Shown here piece by piece: positions 55,234 through 64,000 of a stretch of DNA of 64,000 bases. The notes under the pieces were generated by a model, which saw only the letters and a program-made list of their open reading frames with translations, was not told the DNA's origin and did no database searches. Source of the DNA: Myxocyprinus asiaticus (Eukaryota; Chordata; Actinopteri; Cypriniformes; Catostomidae); NCBI RefSeq assembly GCF_019703515.2, contig NC_059362.1, positions 25,542,826 through 25,606,825 on the forward strand. The letters are read 5' to 3'. Both the position numbers and the translations under genes were made by a program. The stretch's first letter is position 1; every line of letters begins with the position of its first letter.

Positions 55234-58200
55234 AGCTCCGTAATGAGCTCCAAAAGTGTAAATACATACGATCTGAAGCTTGCATAACGGCCGAGCACTA
55301 TTAAACTGTTGTGTAAGACTTCCGCTGTGTGCAAAGTTACATCCAGCCACTATGCAGTGATTTACAAGTGAGAAATACAGCAACAAGCGATTCGAGAGCA
55401 CAGACAATCACCAGAAGACGATTTGGAACAGTTGCTCCACTACTCAGCTGAGGTTTTAGCGCAATCCGCAGGGCGACGAAACATCACTGATAACACTAAA
55501 CATCGTACTGATGTTTTTGTAAATTATTATGTTTTCCCCATAGTCAGAGCATGTAGTAAAGCACTACTGAGAAAAGAAAAAAAAAAACTTACAGTTGAGG
55601 ATTCATTCGTTTTTATTCATTTAATCTGTAATATCACACCACAATATTCAAATATAAAAGTAATGATCCAATAACACAATTGGGAACACTTTACAATAAG
55701 GTTATTTGTTAACATTAGTTAACATGAATGAACAATGAACAAAACTTTTATAGCATTTACTAATCTTAATTAATGTTAATTTCAACATACTAATATATTT
55801 TAAAAATCAAAAGTTTTATCAGAATTATTTAACATTATATATGTTAAATATTTTAACATTAGTTAATGCACTTTGAACTAACAAAGAACAATTCTATTTT
55901 TATTAACTAATATTGACAAAGATTAATACTGTAAAAATATATATTGTTAATTGTTTGATCATGGTACCTAATACATTCATGTATATTAACGAATGGAACC
56001 GTACTGTAAAGTGTTAACACACAATTTAATCTATATTTATTGTATCAAATTACTGTGTCATTGTCCTTTTTTTTGCAAATAAATAAAAAGTTCACTTCTT
56101 ATAAGCATTTGTCCATCATCAGTGCTCTCTCTCTTCAGTTGATAGAGACCTGCACATGCACAAATCTCTCAGAAACGGGACACGATTTTAATTAACGCAC
56201 ATTTTACTGAAAGTATAAATTATATACTGCATAAATACAATACAATAAACAAATTTTGACCACTATTAGACAAATTGTATGGTTAATGTAAGTGTCACTG
56301 CGTTAAGAAATATATTATCGTTCACTCCAGCATTTGCTGAGAAGTTGGAGTATCATCAATTGTCATATTATATTAACTTATATTATATCACAGAGGGCTA
56401 TACTTTATCTAGCGAAATAAATCTAAATAATTACATGTGTAATATACAGTCGGAAACAGGGACCTTGCTAAGCCAGTGCTGGTCTATTGCTTGTGAATAT
56501 TCACCCTCATTGTGATCGAAATATCTTAAAATACACGTTGTTAAACCACATCTTCTTTTTATTGGATGGAGCAACAGCTCCGCGTCTCAATGTGCGATGG
56601 ATATTGTCCAGCGTCATCCACAGAAACTTGTGTGAAAAGTAATTTTCCCCTGAGTCATATCGACAACATTTATCAGCGTATGAAGAAATAGTTTCCGGCT
56701 CTGCGCCGGAAGTGTGCCCCCTGAGGCGAAATGCGGAAGTGACCGTGCATAGAGTCCATTGCAAAAAAAAACTTTTTGCTTTTTGCTTTCTGAAACCCCC
56801 CCCCTTTGTTGATTGGTCAAACAAAGAGATAGTCCTGCCCCCAACTCATACCATTGGTTGAGTAACGTTGTTGGGCCGTGTTTAAGTGGGTCTCTCAAAA
56901 CAAACAGAACAATTTTCATAAGCGCCACAGTGATTTACAGGTGAGAAATACAGCAACAAGCGATTCGAGAGCACAAACAATCACCAGAAGACGATTTGGA
57001 ACAGTTGCTCCACTACTCAGCTGAGGTTTTAGCGCAATCCGCAGGGCGACGAAACATCACTGATAACACTAAACATAGTACTGATGTTTTTGTAAATTAT
57101 TATGTTTTCCCGAACAAACAAAGAGATAGTCCCGCCCCCAACTCATGTCATTGATTGAGTAACGTTGTTGGGGCGTGTCTAAGTGGGTATTTCAAAACAA
57201 ACAGCAATTTTCATAAGCGCCACAGTAACACTGTTTTTACAGTTTTCGAGTAAATTAATCTATGAATGTTTACTAATAGTTGTCAATGCATATTAAGCTG
57301 GGATAGGAGAAAGTATTTTAACACAGAAAAAGTTACATACTAAAAAGTAATCCTCCATATTGTGTGCTGATGTCTGACAACAGGTGTAACATTCAATAAC
57401 GGCTACAGCTGGAAGCAACAGAGGCGTTTCGCTCTTAGTACTCTTAAATACTTTGGTGTGGGAAAGAGGAGCTTGGAATCCAGCATTATGGAAGAGTACA
57501 AATTCTTGCACCAGGCCATCATGGATACCAATGGTAAAGTACATCAGCAGCAGTAATTCTGTCACCATCAGAATAACAACCCGACTTTCTTTAGGTTTAC
57601 CACACTTTTGTTATAGTCAGAAGTTTGCATTATATTTTTGCTGTCCTAACACATACAGTAGTGGCCAAAAATATTGGCACCCTTGGTAAATATGTGCAAA
57701 ATAGGCTGTGAAAAGAAAATCTGCATTGTTTAGCCTTTTGATCTTTCATTCAAAAAATTCACAAAAATCTAACCTTTAATTAAAGTAAAACAAATGAAAC
57801 AGGAGAAATATCTGATTATCAAATAAATATTTTTCTCCAAAATGCATTGGCCATAATTATTGGCACCCTTTTATTCAATACTTTTTGCAACCTTTTTTTG
57901 GATCATTGTCCTGCTGGAAGATCCAACCAGGGCCCATTGTAAGCTTTCTGGCAGAGGCAGTCAGGTTTTGATTTTGTATCTGTTGGTATTTGATAGAGTC
58001 CATGATGCCATGTATCCGAACAAGATGTCCAGGACCTCAGGCAGAAAAACAGCCCCACAACATTCAAGATCCAGCACCACATATAACTGTGTGGGTGGTA
58101 CTTCATCTCTGTGTATGCCAAACCCATCTCTTGTGTTTGCTGCCAAAAATCTCTTTTTTTGTTTCATCTGACCATAAAACCCGGTCGCATTTGAAGTTCC

Positions 58201-61200
58201 AGTAGTGTCTGGCAAACTGAAGACACTTGAGTTTGTTGTTGGATAAGAGCAGAGGCTTTTTTTCTTGAAACCCTCCCAAACAACTTGTGGTGATGTCTGA
58301 TAAAAAAAGCAATTCTCCAGCTGTGTTCCTTGGAGATTCTTTGGCCGCTTGAACCATCCTCCTCACTGTGCGTGGAGACAATATAGACATGTCCTTATCC
58401 AGGCCGATTCTTAAGATCTCCAGTTGATTGGAACTTGTTAATTATTGTCCTGATGGTGGAAATGGGCATTTTCAATGCTTTGGCTATTTTCTTATAGCCA
58501 CTTCCCATTTTGTGAAGCACAACAACCTTTTGCCACACATCAGAACTATATTCTTTAGTCTAACCCACTGTGATTGATGATTAAGGGAATTTGGCCTGTG
58601 TTACCTCATATTTATACCCCTGTCAAACAGGAAGTCATGGCTGAACAATTTCATGTCCCTAGTCACCCAGGTGTACTAAAAAATGTAAAATATGAATGGG
58701 AATATACTTCAGATATATTTTACTCATAAGAATTTCTAGGGGTGCCAATAATTGTGGCCAACGTGTTTTGGAGAAAAATATTTATTTAATAATGAGATAT
58801 TTCCCCTCTTTCAATTGTTTTACTTCAATTAAAGATTAGATTTTTGTGATTTTTTTTTATTGAAAGATCAAAAGGATAATCAATGCAGATTTGTTTTCAT
58901 AGCCTTCTTTTATCATATTTACCAAGGGTGCCAAAATGTTTGGCCACTACTGTATGAACTAGCTAAGGCAAGCATCACTATTGTTATTTATTGCTCATAG
59001 TTAGGATTTGGGGTTTGTTCTAAACCAGGCCCAAGACAAATATGGGAACCAAAATAATGTAGAAACTACTCAGTGGGCTAGGGCCAAAAGAGTGCAACTG
59101 TGCCCATCCACTTTTTCAGCCATCTGGGTTCTGGAAGAATTTTTCCCAATTATTTTTCAAAAAATTCTTCATAAAAGAGTTCACAAAGTTTGTAAATCAC
59201 ATTATAAACTTTGATTTGAAGCAAAAAAAAGTATTTGAAAATCAAATAAAAAGACAGAGGTACAAGACTGTTTACTTGCCGTCTTTCACAAGGGCACAAA
59301 CTACAATCCCATGAAGTACTGTGAATTACGTAATCAGATAAAAAACGATGGAAATATATAAAACTATTGATTTTAGGTTGTTGATTATAATTATAGAAAA
59401 AAATATTATACGTTTATTGCAAAATGTTCTGATATATACAAATAAATAAGTAGTTTGAGGGTGAAGGAAGACCAATGCCTTGGTAACCAACTATAACACC
59501 CCAGCATTCTGGTGACAATTGTTTTTGCGTTATGCAAAATGTCCAAAAAAAATCTAGTTTAGGTTTATTTAAGAAGGTTTTATCACTGAAACACCAGCCT
59601 CACCTTATGTTGTATTTTATATTTCATCAGGGGTGCCAATCGATGCTCATTTCTTGATAAACAATGCTGTCTCCAACATCATCTGCTCAATGGTTTTTGG
59701 CAGAAGGTTTGAGTACACTGACCAGAGGTTTCTGAACATGCTCAGTCTGATGTCTAAAGCCCTTAAACTACAAGGGTCAGTGTGGATTCAGGTACTGACT
59801 GGCTGTGAGGCCCAGCATTCATTCTGATGGTCGTTTATGATGAGATGTAGTGCTCTATCATTACCACTGCGAAATGCTACTGAAGGTGTAGGTCAAACAA
59901 AATGCGCTGAATGAAAGGTGCATACATTTTTTAAAAAGTGCACAACTTGTCCGTTACAGCTTTATGCCGCTTTCCCTCGTGTAATGGACCTCCTCCCAGG
60001 ACCCCATAAAGATCTGTTTTCCTGCTTCCAGCAAGTGTGTGCTTTTATTAAGGAAGAGGTGGACAAACATTGTGCAGACTGGGACCCTTCCTCACCCAGA
60101 GATTTCATAGACTGCTACCTCACTGAGATCCAGAAGGTATAATTCATTTACAGAAAATATAACCATATTATTTTTTGTTTAAAAACACAATATACAGTAA
60201 TTAATAAACATGCAGAAATATACCCATTGTTCTACTTGTTTAGTCGGGTAAAAGACTTCCGATTTATGATGCTGCGTTAACCAACATGACTTCCCTATGT
60301 TGGTTGTCTCTGTGTGGTTTACAGAGGAAAGATGATCTGGAAGCAGGATTTCATGAAGAGGGCCTGCATTATGCCTTGCTTGATTTGTTCGTGGCAGGAA
60401 CTGAGACCACATCTACCACTCTTCTGTGGGGCTTTGTATACATGATGAAATATCCAGAAATCCAAGGTAATATGCTCCAAAATGGTCAATGTGATGATTT
60501 TCATTTTATTTCACATTAGCAGCTGTAAACTTGTTTCTATTTCAACAAGTCAATTTCAGTAATAAATTCAAGTTCATGCTTGTTATAAAATGCATACAGT
60601 CTCAAAAGATAATTAGGACTTAAATAATTTGTTTTACTATTGAGTTTAATTTTTACCCATTCAGAGAAGGTCCAGGCTGAAATAGACAATGTAGTTGGAC
60701 GATCACGCCGACCCAACGTTGATGACAGACCCAGCATGCCATACACTGATGCTGTTATCCATGAGGTCCAGAGAATGGGCAATGTGGTGCCCCTTAGTGT
60801 GCCAAGAATGACAAATGAGGACACAATATTGGGAGGATATTTCATTCCAAAGGTGAGATTGGAAATGAACTGAATGGACAAAATGAATGTAAGCTGTACT
60901 CTTACCAAATCACACAAATGTCAAACAAATGTTTACAACAAGATATCAAACTAATATTTAAAAGAATGGATAATAGTTTAGTATAAATGTTTATTTCATC
61001 TGAAAAATAAATGACAATTTAACCACTACCTCCACTGCTCTCAAATAAATATACAATTCTATATTCAGGGTACACAGATCATACCTAACCTGACCTCAGT
61101 ACTGTTTGATGAAACCAAGTGGAAGTCACCACATTCATTTGACCCAGAAAATTTTCTCAACACTCAAAGGGAGTTTGAAAAACCTGAAGCCTTTATTCCT

Positions 61201-61543
61201 TTCTCAGCAGGTTCTTTTTTCTTTTTCTTTATATGCATACAACATATAATTAATATAAAACGTGGTAAATCATGAGATAAAATATTGATTATTTATTTAT
61301 TTATTTAGCAAGTCACTGTCTGTACAACATATAAACCTCAACATCTGTCTTTCCTTCGTCCTCACAGGGAAGCGGTCATGTCCAGGAGAATCGCTTGCCC
61401 ATATGGAGCTCTTTCTTTTCTTCACATCCCTTCTACAATCCTTTTCTCTCTCTCCTCCAGTGGGCACTCAAACAAGTCTGGACTTTAAATTTGGAATGAC
61501 ACTTTCCCCAAAGCCATTTAGAACAAGTTTCACTCCTCGTTGA
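54222..61543 (+). CDS. Gene 6: complete CYP2 on the plus strand, divergent from gene 5
   Basis: Nine exons: 54222-54434, 54721-54883, 57384-57533, 59631-59791, 59960-60136, 60325-60466, 60665-60852, 61069-61210, 61368-61543 (stop TGA 61541-61543). Length is 1512 nt, 503 residues; the extra length is in exon 1 (71 codons). N-terminal anchor at about residues 18-34, then [13 protein letters not shown]-helix WKQQRRF, I-helix VAGTETT, K-helix HEVQR, FDPENF, haem loop [12 protein letters not shown]: all canonical. Exon 1 ends KQPHIHLAK, similar to gene 1 (KEPHIYLTK), so genes 1 and 6 form one type within the cluster. Transcribed head-to-head with gene 5. Intron 2 has a duplicated repeat and intron 3 a Tc1 element. 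It has no obvious defects and probably encodes an active microsomal P450. Confidence 0.94.
54524..54608. repeat. (TAA)n(TA)n compound microsatellite in gene 6 intron 1
   Basis: About twelve TAA units followed by about twenty-five TA units. Likely highly variable in length. Confidence 0.92.
55355..55539 (+). repeat. Direct repeat in gene 6 intron 2, copy 1
   Basis: About 185 bp, starting CAGTGATTTACA and containing CGATTCGAGAGCACAGACAA, over 97% identical by eye to 56928-57111. Confidence 0.85.
55685..56014. mobile_element. MITE with CACTTTACAATAAGG ends
   Basis: Ends ACACTTTACAATAAGGTT and (inverted) ACACTTTACAGTACGGTT. The interior is rich in TTAACATTAGTTAA. A very common fish MITE type. 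In gene 6 intron 2. Confidence 0.75.
56818..57226 (+). repeat. A-B-A repeat block in gene 6 intron 2
   Basis: Unit A (56818-56930 and again 57114-57226) starts ACAAAGAGATAGTCC and ends CATAAGCGCCACAGT. Unit B (56928-57111) lies between and repeats 55355-55539. Identity between copies is high (about 90% or more by eye). Confidence 0.8.
57656..58952 (-). mobile_element. Tc1-like transposon with internal deletion, in gene 6 intron 3
   Basis: TA-flanked. Inverted ends CAGTAGTGGCCAAAAATATT and (inverted) CAGTAGTGGCCAAACATTTT. The minus-strand transposase has [20 protein letters not shown] and RVLWSDETK, with frame breaks after it. Sequence encoding a FQQDNDP-like motif (second Asp) runs straight into the 3' inverted repeat, so the last part of the catalytic domain is deleted. 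Confidence 0.88.
58103..58390 (-). pseudogene. Tc1-like transposase fragment
   Basis: 95-codon frame inside the transposon: second helix-turn-helix ([14 protein letters not shown]), then [20 protein letters not shown] with the first catalytic Asp. Truncated by a frameshift. Confidence 0.75.
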
Positions 61544-61591
61544 TTGCCATATTAAGAGGCAAGGTACGACAGCATTTTAGTGCCACGTTAA

Positions 61592-61597
61592 AATAAA
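61592..61597 (+). promoter_or_regulatory. Candidate polyadenylation signal of gene 6
   Basis: AATAAA 49 bases after the gene 6 stop codon, followed by an A-rich stretch. The position fits a very short 3' UTR. Transcript data would be needed to exclude a later site. Confidence 0.45.
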
Positions 61598-61859
61598 AAT
61601 GAAAATCTTAAAAAAAAAAAAAAAAAAAAAGGTTTCAAGAATAGTCGTAACATTAATACAATAAAGTTGTAATATTTAAAAAAATAAAGTTGTAACATTA
61701 CGAGATTTAAGTCGTAAAATCAGGAGAATAAAGTTGTAATTTTTAAATCTTTTAATAATATTTTTTATTTTTTTTATTTTAACTTGGCTTACTAAGAGGA
61801 CCTGTCCAAATGCAAATTTTATTGCAGTGTACAATGTTTCTCTACATTTATAGATTGAT

Positions 61860-61892
61860 CTCTCACTGTCTCTCTCTCTCTCTTTTTGTGTG

Positions 61893-61930
<38 letters not shown>
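61860..61930. repeat. (TC)n(TG)n compound microsatellite
   Basis: TCTCTC run followed by about 25 TG units, at the left edge of the LINE fragment downstream of gene 6. Confidence 0.9.
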
Positions 61931-62562
61931 AGTGTTATGTAAAACTGATCAATACTTTTGTATTTTCTCATATTGATTATTGCAATGATTTACTTGTTGG
62001 GGTCTCTAAATCTACCTTAAATAAGTTGCAGTATGTGCAAAACTCTGCTGCTAGAATCTTGACTAGGTCCAGGACAAGTGATCACATCACTCCTATCTTG
62101 GAGTCCTCCCTGTCAAGTTTCATGTAGACTTTAAAATTCTCATGTTTACCTACAAGGCTTTGCATGGTTTGGCCCCTCAATACTTGTCTGAATTTTTAAC
62201 CTCCTACACTCCAATACATGATCTCCGCTCCTCCGAATCTGTTTTTTTTAACTGTTCCTCCTACTCGTCTACGTTCTATGGGTGACAGGGCCTTCTCTTC
62301 TTTTGCTCCAAAACTGTGGAACTCTTTTCCCTCTGAGGTTAGACATGCTGAATCTTTTAGTATTTTTAAATTTTCTCTTAAAACTACATTTTTTAGGGTT
62401 GCTTTTCTGTGATTATTATGTGATTATTATTGTATTCTTTTAAATTGTTCTTTTTGTTTTTTGTATTTCAATGTATTTTTATTTTTATCTTGTAAAGCAC
62501 TTTGAGATGCAACTTTTAAAGGCGCTATAGAAAATAAAGTTTTATTATTATTATTATGTTAA
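61931..62562 (+). mobile_element. LINE 3' end (L2-like) downstream of gene 6
   Basis: Plus-strand reverse transcriptase tail: VFSHIDYCNDLLVGVSKSTL, LQYVQNSAARILTRSRTSDH, then in another frame APKLWNSFPSEVRH. The 3' UTR has AAAGCACTTTGAGATGCAAC and GCGCTATAGAAAATAAAG, and it ends in (ATT)n. Truncated at the 5' side and carrying frameshifts. Orientation is the same as gene 6. Confidence 0.85.
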
Positions 62563-62951
62563 AGGACAATGGCCTATATAGGATGTGTGGAGGGTAAGGC
62601 AAGTGTATGGGATTACAGTTCAGTCAAGGTAATGTATTACTAGAGACAGCTCACAAACACATTCAGAGACATGTTTTAGTTTACTGTTGAGTGTGCTCTA
62701 TTGGCATAACTAATACAATACATCTGCATTGCCAAGGCATTTGCTGCTTAGCTGCAAGCAATGAAAATAATACATTGCTTGTTGCAAAAATAATAACTGT
62801 TACAAAAGTAACATATGGAAAATGTATTAAATAAGATCTACTTCAGCTTTGGTTAAAATAGTTTTGGACCCACTTTATATGTAGGTGTCTTTAACTATTA
62901 TGTACTGAAGCATTTGATAAAATGTACTTATTATATACAGTACATATGTGT

Positions 62952-63418
62952 TAGGGCTGCACAATTAATCAAAAAAATAATCGAGATTACAATTACAGCT
63001 GTCGCAATTTTATTGTGAAAAGTGTCAGTTACAGCATTCCATTTAGATGTACTCCTATTGTGCACAAATTCTCTATTTACAACAAATTTTTTGGGCCATT
63101 GTGTACATAAATGCAAAGGCAAATCTGACGCGTTTAAATTAGTCGAAAGGCATTTTAATAATGCTTACTGTCTAACTTAATCCGTGTACAATTTTTTAAA
63201 CATTTGAATAACACTTTTTGTTTTTCATGCAATTAAAATACTAAAGCAATTCAAGAACACAGTTCTCAAGTTGTTTTGATGCATAGCCTACATAAAGAAT
63301 ATGGCATGCAACTGCCCCACAGAAAATAAGTATTTAAATGTAAATTCTATTAATCAAAATTACAATATCAAAGGAAATAATAGGCATTTGCAATTTTCGT
63401 TATAATCGCGCAGCCCTA
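62952..63418. mobile_element. hAT-type MITE with perfect 8 bp target duplication
   Basis: 467 bp. Ends TAGGGCTGCACAATTAATC and (inverted) TAGGGCTGCGCGATTATAA. Flanked by identical ATATGTGT (62944-62951 and 63419-63426). The 8 bp duplication identifies the hAT superfamily. Non-coding. Confidence 0.88.
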
Positions 63419-63426
63419 ATATGTGT

Positions 63427-64000
63427 TGTTGCATTGTACTTACATTTAAAATACCTGTTTTGATTACATATGTAGTTACACTGTTAACCTTAACTCCTAA
63501 TCTTAAATCCACTGTAACCCTAATCTAAACCCTAACCCTACCTCAACCTCAGCAGAAGCAAATGTGAATCTTGTGAGAATTTTGCAGAATAGCATGTACA
63601 GTAGTTACACATTTGTGTGAATAAGATTAAAGTGCATGTATGCTTGCTGTCAAGTCAACAGTATGGAAATTCTTTCAAGAGAGACTTCACTGCACATGTT
63701 GTCATTATTTCATCAGTAGTCTAAACACATTACAGAGCAGAGTTTACATGGGGATGTTTATTGAATATTAAAATCTTTAACAGATATATTCAGGATATTG
63801 CCCATAAAAGGCCCTAAATGTAATAACTTCAATAAATTGTTCCTAAAAAAAAAAGCCTAAATGTAATTACTTTTGGTTGTAAATGTAATAAATGCTCTAA
63901 ACTGTCAGGCGATATAACAGAAGACCCAAATGTGGAGCTGATTGAAGGACTGTTTAATGGAAGTTTAAAAAAAAAAAAAAAAAAAAAACACAACAAAAAT
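63427..64000. other. Right end of window, no gene
   Basis: AT-rich DNA, a short CCCTAA-like run (about 63505-63540) and a poly(A) tract at 63967-63988. No supported coding sequence. Confidence 0.5.

Overview
This window is vertebrate nuclear DNA, almost certainly from a teleost fish. The genes are intron-rich with standard GT-AG splice sites. Introns and spacers are full of typical fish repeats: Tc1-like transposons, several inverted-repeat MITE families, tRNA-derived SINEs, non-LTR retrotransposon fragments, a solo LTR, a tyrosine-recombinase element remnant and many microsatellites. A cyprinid-like (ostariophysan) host is my guess from the repeat flavour and from the resemblance of the locus to fish CYP2 clusters. 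It is not proven.

The genes form one tandem cluster of cytochrome P450 family 2 (CYP2) genes. Five lie on the minus strand and one on the plus strand. Gene 1 (<1..9520) is cut by the window start inside exon 7. Gene 2 (12907..17830), gene 3 (21139..24375), gene 4 (29504..34381), gene 5 (39273..48342) and gene 6 (54222..61543, plus strand) are complete, with nine exons each. Every splice junction could be placed, and exon lengths follow the conserved CYP2 plan (about 183/163/150/161/177/142/188/142/176). Genes 2 to 5 encode 492 residues each and gene 6 encodes 503. Genes 3, 4 and 5 are very close paralogs. Genes 1 and 6 belong to a second type, with a longer exon 1 and a 'KxPHI' segment at its end. 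Gene 2 is a diverged relative of the 3/4/5 type. The products should be microsomal haem monooxygenases acting on fatty acids or xenobiotics; substrates cannot be read from sequence.

Mobile DNA, by region: 1813-8772 (intron 2 of gene 1) holds a decayed element with a tyrosine recombinase C-terminus, a 24-26 bp minisatellite and long direct repeats. 16272-16572 is a SINE in gene 2. 19063-20307 has TTAA-bounded repeats. 24376-29503 holds a LINE fragment and a Tc1 element broken by a MITE. 31105-31535 is a second SINE, in gene 4. 34782-37470 holds three MITEs and a Tc1 fragment. Gene 5 introns contain a solo LTR nested in a MITE, a Tc1 fragment nested in a repeat, and a young Tc1 with near-identical 200 bp inverted repeats. 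The divergent spacer between genes 5 and 6 holds a roughly 3 kb minus-strand LINE. Gene 6 introns hold a duplicated repeat and another Tc1. After gene 6 come a LINE 3' end and a hAT-type MITE with a perfect 8 bp duplication.

I see no previously undescribed system. The points most worth a second look are gene 2 (it has lost the C-helix arginine that normally contacts haem), the proximal upstream motifs shared by genes 3 to 5, mosaic similarity between genes 3 and 5, and nested or flipped transposons that allow insertion events to be ordered.
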